NCBI RefSeq assembly: GCF_018275325.1 | Contig: NZ_JAGVQR010000004.1 | Span: forward strand, 372,001 to 436,000 | Source: Nocardioides palaemonis | Lineage (GTDB): Bacteria; Actinomycetota; Actinomycetes; Propionibacteriales; Nocardioidaceae | Direction: 5' to 3' | Length of the DNA stretch: 64,000 nt | Shown here: positions 1-9,407 of the stretch, in pieces | How positions within the stretch are numbered: the stretch's first letter is position 1 | Layout of the letters: each line of letters begins with the position of its first letter | Notes under the pieces: model-generated | Database searches by the model: none | Told to the model about the DNA's origin: nothing | Seen by the model: the letters and a program-made list of their open reading frames with translations, nothing else | Program-made: the position numbers and the translations under genes

Positions 1-431
1 AGCCGAGCTCGTGGGCCAGCCGGATCCCGACCTGGTGGTCGCCGCTGTCGGCGGCGTCGTTGCCGAGCAGGACCAGCTCGTGGGGGGTGCCGGCGGCCTC
101 GTGGTCGCGGACGACGGCCGCGAGCTCGCGGGCCACGTCGGCCGGGCCGAACGACTGCGCGTCGGCGAGGACGTGGGTGGCGGCGGTGCAGCCGACCGCG
201 AGCGCGGAGCGCAGCTGCTCGACCGCGTCGGCGTCGCCGAGGGTCACGACCGTCGCCCCGCCGCCCTGGTCGGCGGCGACCCGCACCGCGAGCTCGACCG
301 CGCACTCCTCGTGGGCGCTGGTGGTGAAGCCGGCGAAGCGGCCGTCCACCCCCTGGCCGTCCTCGGTGAGCACGACCTCGCTGGAGGAGTCGACGACCCG
401 CTTCACGCAGACCAACGGGTTCACAGTCATT
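1..431 (-). CDS. etfB: Electron transfer flavoprotein beta subunit (5' part; gene continues beyond the window)
   Basis: The reading frame opens at an ATG at 431 and runs leftward off the window, so only about 143 N-terminal residues are visible. The start (LVCVKRVVDSSSEVVL) and the following TSAHEECAVELAVR and VVTLGDADAVEQLRSALAVG segments match the AMP/FAD-binding fold of EtfB. EtfB with EtfA accepts electrons from flavin dehydrogenases and passes them to the quinone pool. It lies 66 bp downstream of the dimethylglycine-dehydrogenase-like gene on the same strand, so it probably serves that enzyme, as in dgcAB-etfAB clusters. The usual NPxDE motif is replaced by TTSAHEE, so this is a specialised paralogue rather than the housekeeping EtfB. 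The partner etfA is expected just outside the window. Confidence 0.82.
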
Positions 432-497
432 GGGGTCCCCTCGGCGATGTCGGACGGAGGAGCGCAGCGGGGGAGGACGAGAACGTCGTGGGGTGGT

Positions 498-3023
498 TCA
501 TCGGATGCGCTCGTTGGAGGGGTCGAGGAGCGGCGTCGCGTCGACCGAGCCGACCGTCACCGGGTAGAGCTCCTCCATGTAGGACACGGCGAGCTGGTTG
601 CCGATCACGGCCTCCGCCGGGGGGAGGTACGCGAGCAGCACGTGCGTGCCGAGCGAGGGCGCGGAGCCGGCGCTCGTGACGTACGGGTGGTGGCCGTGGC
701 CGTCGGTGAGCGTCCCGCCGTCGCGGGTCAGGATCGGCTCGCCGCCGAGCATGTAGCGCTTCACCCCGGACGCCGACGTGTGGTCGTCGACCGTCAGCGT
801 GCAGAGCACGGACTGCGGCGCTGCCTCCCGCTGCGCGAGGTAGGCCTCCTTGCCGACGAAGTCGGCGGCCTTGACCTTGGGCCGCTGCATGCCGGCCTCG
901 ACGATGGAGCGCTCGGAGTCGAGCTCGGCGCCGTAGGCGCGGTAGCCCTTCTCGATCCGGCCGGTGGTGCCGTAGACGCCGATGCCGGCGGGCACGACGC
1001 CGTGCGGGGCGCCCGCGTCGAGCAGCGCCTCCCAGAGCTCGGCCGCGCGGTCCATCGCGACGTAGAGCTCCCAGCCGAGCTCGCCGACGTAGGAGATCCG
1101 GGAGGCGAGCACCGGGATGCCGGCGATGGACACCTCGCGGCAGGTCAGGAAGCCGAAGCCGCCGTCGGACACGTCGTCGGAGGTCAGCGAGGCGACCACC
1201 TCGCGCGCCTTCGGACCCCAGATGCCGATCGTGGAGACGTCGTCGGTCAGGTCGGTGAGCGTCGTGCTGCCAGACTCCGGCAGGTGGCCGGAGAACCAGG
1301 CGCGGTCGGCCATGCCGTGCGCGCCGCCGGTCACCACGCGGAAGTGGTCGTCGCCGAGCCGCATCACGGTCAGGTCGGACTTGAAGCCGCCCTTCGCGTC
1401 GAGCACCGGCGTGTAGATCACCTTGCCGACCGCGACGTCGCACTGCGCGACGCACGTGCGCTGCACGACGTCGAGGGCGTCGGGACCCTCGATGTCGAAG
1501 ATGCAGAACGCCGACAGGTCGATGACCGCGGCGGCCTCGCGCATCCGGAGGTGCTCGGCGTTGATGATCGGGCTCCACCAGCGCGAGTCCCACTCGTGCT
1601 CGCGCGGCATCACGGCGTCACCGTAGGTCTCGACGAGTCCGGCGTTGGACTCGTACCAGAACGGGCGCTCCCAGCCGGCGGTCTCGAAGAAGACGGCGCC
1701 GAGCTTGGCCTGGGAGTCGTGCATCGGCGAGAGCCGCTGGTCGCGGTCGGACTCGTACTGCTCGGCCGGGTGGACGATGCCGTAGGTCTTGATGAACGAC
1801 TCGGTGGTGCGCAGGCGGGTGTGCTCGCGGCGCTTCTGGTGGGTGTGGAAGCGGGCGATGTCGCTGTGGTGGAGGTCGATCTCGGAGTGGCCGTGGGTCA
1901 TCCACTCGGCGACCGCGCGGCCGACGCCGGGGCCCTCCTTGATCCACACCGCGGCGGCGGTCCAGAGGCCGGCGACCTCGCTCTCGCCGAGGATCGGGTT
2001 GCCGTCGCAGGTCAGCGAGAGCAGCCCGTTGATGGCGTAGCGGATCTCCGCGCCCTCGGCCCCGAGCAGCTCCGGCATCAGCTCGTAGGCCTGCTCCAGC
2101 TGGGGGTCGAAGTCGTCCTCGGTGAACGGCATCTCGGTCGGCGACAGCTTGGCCTGCTCGATCGAGGGGATGTCCTCCGGCTCGTGGAGGATCGCGCGGT
2201 GGGCGTAGGACCCGACCTCCATGTCGGCGCCGTGCTGGCGCTCGTAGCAGAAGGTGTCCATGTCGCGGACGATCGGGAAGGAGATCTCCCCCTCCTTCTC
2301 GGCGAGCTGGGGGCACGGGCCGACGCTGATCATCTGGTGCACCGCGGGGGTCAGCGGGATCGAGATGCCGGCCATGTCGCCGAGCTTGGGGCTCCACACG
2401 CCGGCCGCGATGACGACGACCTGCGCCTCGATGTCGCCGCCGGTGGTCCGTACGCGGGTGATGCGGCGGCGCCCGTTCGGGCCCTCCTCGGTGTCGAGGC
2501 CGGTGACCTCGACGGTCGGGACGACGGTGAGCTCGCCGGTCGCCAGGCCGCGCTCGCGCATGATCGTGCCGGCGCGCAGCGAGTCGACGACGCCGACGCC
2601 GGGGGTCCAGAAGGCGCCGATGAACTGGTCCTCCTCGATGAAGGGGACCTTCTCCTTCACGAAGGCCGGGCTGACCAGCTCGGCCTCGATCCCCCACGCC
2701 TTCGCGCTCGACATGCGCCGGCGCAGCTCCTCCATCCGCTCTTCCGTCCGCGCGATCTCGAAGCCGCCGGACTCGGTGAAGACGCCCATCTCCTTGTACT
2801 GCGCGACCGAGTCGAGGGTGATGTCGGTGATCTCGCGGGAGTGGTCGACGGTGAAGATGAAGTTGGACGCGTGACCGGTGGAGCCGCCCGGGTTGGGCAG
2901 CGGCCCCTTGTCGATCTGGACGACGTTCTTCCAGCCGAGCCGGGTGAGGTGGTGCACCAGGCTGTTGCCGACGATGCCGGCTCCGATCACGACGACGTCG
3001 GCGGTCGCGGGGACCTCGGCCAT
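498..3023 (-). CDS. Dimethylglycine/sarcosine dehydrogenase-like FAD + GcvT-domain protein
   Basis: This 841-aa protein has two modules. The N-terminal FAD-dependent oxidoreductase (DAO fold) carries the dinucleotide motif GAGIVG near residues 14-19 and a GGSTGHAS segment whose His51 is where DMGDH/SarDH enzymes bind FAD covalently. The C-terminal half (about 440-841) is an aminomethyltransferase (GcvT) domain that transfers the released C1 unit to tetrahydrofolate. Expected reaction: oxidative N-demethylation of dimethylglycine or sarcosine, giving 5,10-methylene-THF, with electrons going to ETF. The downstream etfB and upstream betaine carriers fit this role. The start ATG at 3023 is preceded by two TTGCG-type palindromes (3050-3088), indicating regulation with the betaine genes. 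Whether dimethylglycine or sarcosine is preferred cannot be told from sequence. Confidence 0.85.
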   Translation of the reverse strand: MAEVPATADVVVIGAGIVGNSLVHHLTRLGWKNVVQIDKGPLPNPGGSTGHASNFIFTVDHSREITDITLDSVAQYKEMGVFTESGGFEIARTEERMEELRRRMSSAKAWGIEAELVSPAFVKEKVPFIEEDQFIGAFWTPGVGVVDSLRAGTIMRERGLATGELTVVPTVEVTGLDTEEGPNGRRRITRVRTTGGDIEAQVVVIAAGVWSPKLGDMAGISIPLTPAVHQMISVGPCPQLAEKEGEISFPIVRDMDTFCYERQHGADMEVGSYAHRAILHEPEDIPSIEQAKLSPTEMPFTEDDFDPQLEQAYELMPELLGAEGAEIRYAINGLLSLTCDGNPILGESEVAGLWTAAAVWIKEGPGVGRAVAEWMTHGHSEIDLHHSDIARFHTHQKRREHTRLRTTESFIKTYGIVHPAEQYESDRDQRLSPMHDSQAKLGAVFFETAGWERPFWYESNAGLVETYGDAVMPREHEWDSRWWSPIINAEHLRMREAAAVIDLSAFCIFDIEGPDALDVVQRTCVAQCDVAVGKVIYTPVLDAKGGFKSDLTVMRLGDDHFRVVTGGAHGMADRAWFSGHLPESGSTTLTDLTDDVSTIGIWGPKAREVVASLTSDDVSDGGFGFLTCREVSIAGIPVLASRISYVGELGWELYVAMDRAAELWEALLDAGAPHGVVPAGIGVYGTTGRIEKGYRAYGAELDSERSIVEAGMQRPKVKAADFVGKEAYLAQREAAPQSVLCTLTVDDHTSASGVKRYMLGGEPILTRDGGTLTDGHGHHPYVTSAGSAPSLGTHVLLAYLPPAEAVIGNQLAVSYMEELYPVTVGSVDATPLLDPSNERIR

Positions 3024-3049
3024 GGGTGCCTCCTGCGTGGGAACGAACG

Positions 3050-3088
3050 TTGCGTATCACGCAACGTGTTGCGTCATGTGCGACGCAA
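3050..3088. promoter_or_regulatory. Two adjacent TTGCG-type palindromes upstream of the dimethylglycine dehydrogenase gene
   Basis: Positions 3050-3064 read TTGCG-TATCA-CGCAA, a perfect 5-bp-arm inverted repeat with a 5-base spacer. Positions 3069-3088 read TTGCGTC-N6-GACGCAA, with perfect 7-bp arms. They sit 27 to 65 bp upstream of the start codon at 3023. The same 15-bp pattern occurs upstream of the betaine ABC importer, so this is a probable operator for a shared regulator, most likely the IclR protein at 14785-15615. Confidence 0.65.
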
Positions 3089-3175
3089 GAAATGTACGGC
3101 CGCGCCCCCGGTGGCTGTCAAGCAACCGGGGGCCACGGTGGACCGGTCAGGTCGAGGGGAACGAGAGGGGCCGGA

Positions 3176-4915
3176 TCAGCCCGCGCTGGTCGGGCGACCC
3201 TCCACGTCGACCTCGGGCATCGGGTCGCCGGTGACCTCCTCGGGGTCGGCCCCGAGCGCGGCGAGCGCGACCGTCTGGTTCTCGATGGAGTCGTAGTGCT
3301 GGGCGTGCAGCACCGCCTTGCGCACCCGCGAGGGCAGGGTCGACTCGTAGGGCTCGGCGCGCAGCGACTTCATCAGCGAGACGCACATCGCGCAGATCAC
3401 CAGCATGAACGGCCCGGCGACGATGATCACCAGTGTCTGCAGCGCCCCGAGCCCGCCGGAGAACAGCAGCACCGCGGCGACCGCGCCCTGGGCGACGCCC
3501 CAGAAGATCACCAGCCAGCGCATCGGCTCCTCCTTGCCGTGCTGGCTGAGCATGCCCATCACGATCGAGGCGGAGTCGGCGCCGGTGATGAAGAAGATCG
3601 CCACGAGGAAGACCGCGAGCACGACCGTGATGCTCGCGAGCGGGTACTCGCGCAGCGTGGTGAACAGCGCGCTCTCGGTGCCCTCGTCGACCAGGACGGC
3701 GCCGAGGTCCTTGGCGCCGGAGAGCTGGAGGTCGAAGGCGGCGCCGGCCAGGATCGAGAACCACACGAACGAGACCACGCTCGGCACGAGGATCACGTAG
3801 ACCACGAACTGCCGGATCGTGCGGCCCTTGGAGATGCGGGCGATGAACATGCCGACGAACGGCGTCCAGGAGATCCACCACGCCCAGTAGAAGATCGTCC
3901 AGGTGCTGAGGAACTCGCTGCCGCCGAAGGCGCCGGTGCGGAACGACATCGTCGGCAGGTGCGTGAGGTAGCCGCCGAGCGACTCGGTGAAGGTGCTGAG
4001 GATGAAGACCGTCGGGCCGACGACGAAGAGGAAGAACACCAGCAGCACCGCCGCGATCGCGTTGGCGTTGGAGAGCAGCTGGACGCCCTTCTCGATGCCG
4101 GTCACCGCCGAGAGCACGAAGCACAGCGTCAGCACGGCGATGACGACGACGGTCAGCCACTTCGAGTCGCCGCTGCCGAAGACGTCGTCGAGGCCGCCGG
4201 TGATCTGGAGGGCGCCGAGGCCGAGCGAGGTGGCCGAGCCGAAGAGGGTGGCGAAGATGGCGATCACGTCGATGGCCTTGCCGGCGCCGCCCTTCTCGCG
4301 TCCCTTCAGCAGCGGGCCGAACGCGCCGGACACCAGGTTGCCGGTGCCCTTGCGGTAGGCGAAGTAGCCGATCGCGAGGCCGATGACGGCGTACATCGAC
4401 CAGGGGTGGAAGCCCCAGTGGAAGAAGGCGTACTCCATCGCGACCCGCGCGCTGTCGGGCGTGGACGGGTCACCGCGGCCGGGCGGGATGCTGCTGGCGT
4501 CGGTCGCGGTGAGGTAGGTCAGCGGCTCCGCGACCCCCCAGAACATCAGGCCGATGCCCATGCCGGTCGCGAACATCATCGAGACCCAGGAGAACGTGGA
4601 GAACTCCGGCTCCGAGTCGTCCGGGCCGAGCTTGATGTTGCCGTAGCGGGTGGTCGCGAGGTAGCCCGAGAAGAGCAGGAACGACGCGCTGACCAGGATG
4701 AACAGCCAGCCGAAGGTCGACTCCAGCCAGCCGAGAACCTTGGTGGTCCCGGTGCCCATGCCCTCGGAGTCGAGCGTCCCCCACAGCAGGAACGCGACCG
4801 CGACGCCGGCCGCGACGCCGAAGGTCACCTTGTCGAGCGGGAGGTGGCCGTCCCTCCCCTCGGGCGGTGGCTGGGCGCTCTCGCGCTGCACTCCGGGAGA
4901 ATCCTTGATCGCCAT
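3176..4915 (-). CDS. BCCT-family glycine betaine transporter
   Basis: This 579-aa integral membrane protein of the betaine/choline/carnitine transporter family has about 12 hydrophobic segments between residues 30 and 520. The glycine-rich motif GMGIGLMFWGVAEP (about 118-131) is the form seen in sodium-coupled BetP-type carriers. The tryptophan-rich BCCT signature YWAWWISWTPFVGMF (about 343-357) forms the aromatic box for the trimethylammonium group. Expected role: Na+/betaine (or dimethylglycine) symport. The charged N-tail (residues 1-29) and C-tail (about 520-579) are short. It lies between the ABC importer and the dimethylglycine dehydrogenase gene on the same strand, so it probably supplies substrate for catabolism rather than only for osmoprotection. 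Confidence 0.9.
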   Translation of the reverse strand: MAIKDSPGVQRESAQPPPEGRDGHLPLDKVTFGVAAGVAVAFLLWGTLDSEGMGTGTTKVLGWLESTFGWLFILVSASFLLFSGYLATTRYGNIKLGPDDSEPEFSTFSWVSMMFATGMGIGLMFWGVAEPLTYLTATDASSIPPGRGDPSTPDSARVAMEYAFFHWGFHPWSMYAVIGLAIGYFAYRKGTGNLVSGAFGPLLKGREKGGAGKAIDVIAIFATLFGSATSLGLGALQITGGLDDVFGSGDSKWLTVVVIAVLTLCFVLSAVTGIEKGVQLLSNANAIAAVLLVFFLFVVGPTVFILSTFTESLGGYLTHLPTMSFRTGAFGGSEFLSTWTIFYWAWWISWTPFVGMFIARISKGRTIRQFVVYVILVPSVVSFVWFSILAGAAFDLQLSGAKDLGAVLVDEGTESALFTTLREYPLASITVVLAVFLVAIFFITGADSASIVMGMLSQHGKEEPMRWLVIFWGVAQGAVAAVLLFSGGLGALQTLVIIVAGPFMLVICAMCVSLMKSLRAEPYESTLPSRVRKAVLHAQHYDSIENQTVALAALGADPEEVTGDPMPEVDVEGRPTSAG

Positions 4916-5030
4916 CGATGCCTACCCATCCCGCCGCGTCGTGCGCGACGTCGTCCGTCGGTGCATCCCTCGTACGGTCGCGCGGCCCCGGTCGGGCGTC
5001 AAGGCTCCCGACCGGGGCGGTGCGAGATCC

Positions 5031-6020
5031 TCAGCCCAGCCAGGCGTCCACCTTGTCCTGGTTCTCCTCGATCCACTTCGCGGCCGCGTCCTCCGGCGAC
5101 ATGCCGTCGGCGGCGATGTAGCCGGCGACCACGTTCTGGTCCTCGTTGGTCCAGGTGAAGTTCTTGACCAGGTCGACCGCGGTCGAGTCGGAGGCCGCCC
5201 AGTCCGTGCCGACGATCTTCTTCAGCTCGGTCTCGGGGTAGTCGCACGCGACCTTCTGCGGGTCGTCCTGGCAGCCGTCGGTGTAGGGCGGCAGGGAGAC
5301 GCGCTGCATCGCGACCTCGGCGTTGAAGTACTGCGGCTCGTACCAGTAGCCGATGACCCACTCCTTGTTCTCCTCGGCCTTGCGGAACGCCTCGATCGAG
5401 GCGGCCTCGGAGCCGGAGTAGACGACCTGGAAGTCGAGGTCGAGGTTGGACACGATCGCCTCGTCGAACTGGACGTAGGACGGGTCGGCGCCGAGGAACT
5501 GGCCCTTGCCGCCCGACTCGGACGTGGCGAACTCCTGGGCGTACTTGTTGAGGTTCTTGTAGTCGAGGATGTCCGGGTGCTCCTCGGCCAGCCACGGCGG
5601 GACGAACCAGCCGATGATGCCGACGTTGCCCTGCGGGCCGAAGTCCTCGGCGCTGCCGTCGCCGGAGTCGGCGAAGAACTTCTTCTCCAGGTCGGGGTGG
5701 CCCCAGTCCTCGATGACGACGTCCACCTCGCCGGTGCCGAAGCCCTGCCAGGAGACGTCCTCCTTGAGCTCCTTGTAGTTCACCGTGCAGCCGAGCTGGT
5801 CCTGGGCGACGGTGCCGACGACGTAGGCGCTGGCCTCGTAGCCCACCCACGGGTTGACGGCCATGTTGAGCTCGCCGCACTCGCCCCCGCCCGATGCGGC
5901 CTTCTCCTCGTTGGCCTGCGTCTGCTCGTCGATCGACCCGCCGCCGCAGGCGGAGAGCGCCATCACGGCGACGGTGGCGAGCGCGCCAAGGCGGGCCGCT
6001 CGGCTTGGGGTGTGGCGCAT
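5031..6020 (-). CDS. Glycine betaine/choline ABC transporter substrate-binding lipoprotein (OpuAC/ProX type)
   Basis: The 329-aa protein starts with a lipoprotein signal peptide: a basic n-region, a hydrophobic core and lipobox LSAC, with Cys25 as the lipidated residue. The mature part is an OpuAC-type periplasmic-binding fold rich in Trp and Tyr (for example WVGYEASAY near residue 58 and VSWQGFGTG near 88), as expected for an aromatic cage around a quaternary ammonium group. The ATG at 6020 has an upstream AGAAGGAG ribosome-binding site. It is the last gene of the importer unit ATPase - fused permease - binding protein, 57 bp after the permease. The exact ligand (betaine, choline, proline betaine) is not resolved. 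Confidence 0.9.
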   Translation of the reverse strand: MRHTPSRAARLGALATVAVMALSACGGGSIDEQTQANEEKAASGGGECGELNMAVNPWVGYEASAYVVGTVAQDQLGCTVNYKELKEDVSWQGFGTGEVDVVIEDWGHPDLEKKFFADSGDGSAEDFGPQGNVGIIGWFVPPWLAEEHPDILDYKNLNKYAQEFATSESGGKGQFLGADPSYVQFDEAIVSNLDLDFQVVYSGSEAASIEAFRKAEENKEWVIGYWYEPQYFNAEVAMQRVSLPPYTDGCQDDPQKVACDYPETELKKIVGTDWAASDSTAVDLVKNFTWTNEDQNVVAGYIAADGMSPEDAAAKWIEENQDKVDAWLG

Positions 6021-6077
6021 GGTGCTGCTCCTTCTGTGGGGCTGGTGGTGCTGGGCTGGTGGTGGGTGGTGCTGGTG

Positions 6078-8201
6078 CTAGCTGCCCGGCGGGCCGATCG
6101 GCAGCCGGAGGTTGAAGGCGCGACGCGTCCCGGGACGGTCGTCGCGGCGTACGTCGGCGGCGGCGCGGGTGATCCGGTCGAGCATCACGCCGAGCAGCAC
6201 GATCGTCAGGCCGGCGGCGGCTCCCTTGCCCCACGCCTCGCTGCGGGAGAAGCCGTAGACCACGTCGAAGCCGAGGGCTCCGGCGCCGACGAGGCCGCCG
6301 ATCACGGTCATGGACAGGACGTAGAGCAGGCCCTGGTTGGTGGCCAGCACGATCGAGCCCTTGGCCATCGGCAGCTGGACCTTGGTGATCTCCTGCCAGG
6401 TCGTCTGGCCGGTGGAGCGGCCGGCCTCGATGGTGGTCGGCGAGACGCCCTTGACGCCGTCGGCGACGAGCTTGATGGCGGCGGGGGCGGCGTAGACGAT
6501 GCCGGCGACGATCGCGGTGAAGCGCGAGGGCCCGAAGAGGGCGAGCACGGGGATCAGGTAGACGAAGGGCGGGATCGTCTGGCCGGCGTCGAGCAGGGGC
6601 CGGATGCCGAGGTCGACGCGTCTGTCGCGGGCCATCCACACGCCGAACACCAGGGCCAGCACCATCACCAGCACGGTCGCGACCAGGGTCATGTTGAGCG
6701 TGATCATCGCGTCGTGCCACAGGTCGAGGTACCAGATGCCGGCGAGGCACACCACGCTGATCGCGAGGGCGCGCACGCCGCCGAAGACCAGCGCGAGCGC
6801 GGCGATCGCGACGAACGAGACGTACCAGGGCGACTCGGCGAGCAGCGACTGCACCGGGTTGAGGACGTACTCGGTGACGCCGTCCTTGATCCCGCCGGTG
6901 ACGCCGCCGAAGGTGTCCTTGATCCAGTTGACGACGTCGGTGACGCCACTGCTGATCCGTGCGCCGATGCTGTAGGTCGGGAACTCGGCGAGGCTGACGT
7001 AGGTGCGGGACAGGTAGACCGCGACGAGCGCGACCACCGCTCCCCCGACGACCACGACCCGGCGGCGCAGGCGGTTGGGATCCCCGCCGCCGCGGGCCAC
7101 GCGCTCGGAGCGCTCGCTGGCGGCGGTGGTGGTGCGGTCGAGCATCACCGCCATCACCACGATCAGCACGCCCGGCACGAAGGCGGTGCCGACGTCGTTG
7201 ACGCGCAGGCCCTGGAGCACCGGCTTGCCGAGCCCGGGGCCGTCGACGAAGGACGCCAGGGTCGCCATCGACAGCGCGGCGAGCGTGGTCTGGTTGAGCC
7301 CGACGATGATCGTCTTGCGCGCCATCGGCAGCTGCACCTTGGTGAGCCGCTGCCAGTACGTCTGGCCGGAGGAGTCGGTCGCCTCGATCGTCGTGGTCGG
7401 CACCTCGCGGATCCCGAAGCCGGCGATGCGGATGAGCGGCGGCAGTGCGTAGATCAGGGTCGACACGACGGCGGCGCTCGTGCCGATGCCGAAGAACAGC
7501 ACGATCGGCAGCAGGTAGACGAAGGTCGGCATGGTCTGCATGAGGTCGAGGAACACCGTGACCACCGCGTTGGCGCGGTTGTTCGTGCCGATCCAGACCG
7601 CGAGCGGCATGCCGATCACGATCGCGAGGACGACCGAGATCAGCACCACGATGAGGGTGTCCATCGAGTCGTCCCAGAAGCCGAGGACCCCGAAGGAGAG
7701 GAACGAGCCGAGGACCAGCAGGGCGATCCGCCAGCTCGCGACGACCAGGCCGACGTAGGTCGCCACGGCGGTGACGCCGAGCCAGCCGACCTCGGGAACC
7801 GGGCGCGGGAAGGACGGCTTCGACACCAGTCGCTGGAGCCAGTCGACGGTGCTGCGGAACGCGTCGGCGATCGCGTTGGTGAACTGCATGACCGGGTTGG
7901 TCGCGCGGCCCTCGAGCAGCGAGTTCTGGATGTCGGTGAGCCGGTCGTGGAGCGCCGTGCGCGACAGGTTGGGCAGGTCGAGGGTGTCGGAGCCCTCGGT
8001 GAACGCCCAGACCACGACCCACACGACCACGACCGCCGCGGCCGGCACCCAGCGGCTGACGCCGGAGTCCTCGACGACCGGCGGTGCCGCGTCTGGCTCG
8101 ACCGGCCGCTTCTCGGGCGGGTGCTGGAGCTTCTGGCTCTCGACGTAGCCCCGGGAGCGGATGGCGCCGGCGCCGGCGGACCCGAGCCCGCCCTCGGTCA
8201 C
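6078..8201 (-). CDS. Betaine ABC importer permease with two fused membrane domains (OpuAB/ProW type, tandem)
   Basis: This 707-aa protein contains two complete binding-protein-dependent permease domains in one chain. Each has the EAA-type coupling loop for the ATPase. The first, around residue 265, contains [20 protein letters not shown], and the second, around residue 575, contains [20 protein letters not shown]. Each also has a matching [10 protein letters not shown] / [10 protein letters not shown] segment. ProW and OpuAB usually have one such domain and work as homodimers. Here the dimer appears to be encoded as a pseudo-heterodimer, with an extra membrane-rich linker of roughly 150 residues between the halves. 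The GTG start at 8201 overlaps the ATPase stop by four bases (GTGA), so translation is coupled. Confidence 0.9.
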   Translation of the reverse strand: MTEGGLGSAGAGAIRSRGYVESQKLQHPPEKRPVEPDAAPPVVEDSGVSRWVPAAAVVVVWVVVWAFTEGSDTLDLPNLSRTALHDRLTDIQNSLLEGRATNPVMQFTNAIADAFRSTVDWLQRLVSKPSFPRPVPEVGWLGVTAVATYVGLVVASWRIALLVLGSFLSFGVLGFWDDSMDTLIVVLISVVLAIVIGMPLAVWIGTNNRANAVVTVFLDLMQTMPTFVYLLPIVLFFGIGTSAAVVSTLIYALPPLIRIAGFGIREVPTTTIEATDSSGQTYWQRLTKVQLPMARKTIIVGLNQTTLAALSMATLASFVDGPGLGKPVLQGLRVNDVGTAFVPGVLIVVMAVMLDRTTTAASERSERVARGGGDPNRLRRRVVVVGGAVVALVAVYLSRTYVSLAEFPTYSIGARISSGVTDVVNWIKDTFGGVTGGIKDGVTEYVLNPVQSLLAESPWYVSFVAIAALALVFGGVRALAISVVCLAGIWYLDLWHDAMITLNMTLVATVLVMVLALVFGVWMARDRRVDLGIRPLLDAGQTIPPFVYLIPVLALFGPSRFTAIVAGIVYAAPAAIKLVADGVKGVSPTTIEAGRSTGQTTWQEITKVQLPMAKGSIVLATNQGLLYVLSMTVIGGLVGAGALGFDVVYGFSRSEAWGKGAAAGLTIVLLGVMLDRITRAAADVRRDDRPGTRRAFNLRLPIGPPGS

Positions 8202-9223
8202 GCCTCCTCCTCGGCGACGACGACGCGCATGATGTCCTCCTCGTCGACCACGCCCACCATCCGGTCGCCGTCGACGACCCGGATCGGGGCGTCGGAGGCG
8301 ATCGCGGCCCGCGCGGCCTGGCGTACGACGGTGGTGACCGGCAGCGTCGGTCCGTCGAGCGCCTCCCCCGGGCGCGGCTCGCGCATCACCCACTTCAGCG
8401 TGAGGACGTGGGCCTTGGGCACCTCGGAGACGAAGTCCTTGACGTAGTCGTCGGCCGGGCGGGCGACCACCTCGTCGGGCGTCCCGACCTGCACGATCGC
8501 GCCGTCGCGCAGGATCATGATCCGGTCGCCGAGCTTGAGCGCCTCGGCGAGGTCGTGGGTGATGAAGACCATCGTCTTGCCGAGCTCGCTGTGCAGCCGG
8601 ATGACCTCGTTCTGCATGTCGCGCCGGATCAGCGGGTCGAGCGCGGAGAACGGCTCGTCGAACAGCAGCATCTCCGGGTCGCCGGCCAGGGCGCGCGCCA
8701 GCCCGACGCGCTGCTGCATGCCGCCGGAGAGCTGGTCGGGGTAGGACTTCTCGTAGCCCGCGAGGCCGACGAGCTCGACGATCTCGGCTGCCTTGGCGCG
8801 GCGCTCCTTCTTCGGCACGCCCCGGACCTCGAGTCCGTAGGCGACGTTGTCGATGACCTGGCGGTGCGGGAGGAGGCCGAAGTGCTGGAAGACCATCGAC
8901 ACCTGCTTGCGGCGCACCTCGCGCAGGTCGGCGGCCGAGGCGGTGGTGATGTCGACCCCGCCGAGCTGGACCGACCCGCTGGTCGGCTCGATGAGCCGGG
9001 TCAGCAGCCGCACCAGCGTCGACTTGCCCGACCCGGACAGGCCCATCACGACGAACACCTCGCCCGGCGCGACGTCGAAGGACACGTCCTTGACGCCGAC
9101 GACGTTGCCGGTCTTGGCCTTCAGGTCGGCCCGCGAGAGCTCGGCGTCGGGCGTGCCGATGATCTTGTCCGAGCGCGGTCCGAAGATCTTCCAGAGGCTG
9201 TCGACCGACAGGGCTGCCGTCAT
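8198..9223 (-). CDS. Betaine ABC importer ATPase with C-terminal CBS domain (OpuAA/ProV type)
   Basis: The protein is 341 aa from the ATG at 9223, chosen because an AGGAG ribosome-binding site precedes it. A longer frame upstream runs through the operator. The Walker A motif GLSGSGKST is at 61-69, the signature LSGGMQQR near 166-173, Walker [12 protein letters not shown] follows, and the switch is FITHD. The C-terminus (about 265-341) carries a CBS-type segment ([22 protein letters not shown]), which in OpuA enzymes senses ionic strength or cyclic di-AMP. The N-terminal insert before the first strand (SLWKIFGPR) is typical of ProV/OpuAA. It energises the fused permease encoded immediately downstream. 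Confidence 0.92.
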   Translation of the reverse strand: MTAALSVDSLWKIFGPRSDKIIGTPDAELSRADLKAKTGNVVGVKDVSFDVAPGEVFVVMGLSGSGKSTLVRLLTRLIEPTSGSVQLGGVDITTASAADLREVRRKQVSMVFQHFGLLPHRQVIDNVAYGLEVRGVPKKERRAKAAEIVELVGLAGYEKSYPDQLSGGMQQRVGLARALAGDPEMLLFDEPFSALDPLIRRDMQNEVIRLHSELGKTMVFITHDLAEALKLGDRIMILRDGAIVQVGTPDEVVARPADDYVKDFVSEVPKAHVLTLKWVMREPRPGEALDGPTLPVTTVVRQAARAAIASDAPIRVVDGDRMVGVVDEEDIMRVVVAEEEA

Positions 9224-9272
9224 GGGGGCTCCTCGCGTGTCCGCGGCCGCACTCGGGTCGAGGAGCAGCCTG

Positions 9273-9306
9273 TTGCGCATGTCGCAACCAGTTGCCCCAA
9301 GCGCAA
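9273..9306. promoter_or_regulatory. TTGCG-N5-CGCAA operator pair upstream of the betaine ABC importer
   Basis: Positions 9273-9287 read TTGCG-CATGT-CGCAA, a perfect inverted repeat. Positions 9292-9306 read TTGCC-CCAAG-CGCAA, the same pattern with one mismatch and embedded in CCAGTTGC...GCAACTGG. The centres are 19 bp apart, about two helical turns, so two dimers could bind the same face. They lie 50-84 bp upstream of the ATPase start. Confidence 0.65.
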
Positions 9307-9407
9307 CTGGCCGGACTAGCGAAGGATCCTGCGAGGTCCCCCGTGAGTCAAGGGTCGTCACCGCATTGGTGCCGAGCCTTGACCCTCCTCAGACGGTGGT
9401 CGGCCCC

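Noticed and set aside
60..3296. Very long open frame on the plus strand opposite the dimethylglycine dehydrogenase gene.
   Set aside because: It runs antisense to a gene with full FAD and GcvT motifs and gives an Arg/Asp/Val/Gly-rich, low-complexity protein, the usual shadow in a GC-rich genome. Similar shadows opposite 4698-8447 and 39152-41605 were left out.
9224..9361. N-terminal extension of the betaine importer ATPase.
   Set aside because: The extension reads through the palindromic operator, lacks family similarity, and the ATG at 9223 has a good ribosome-binding site.
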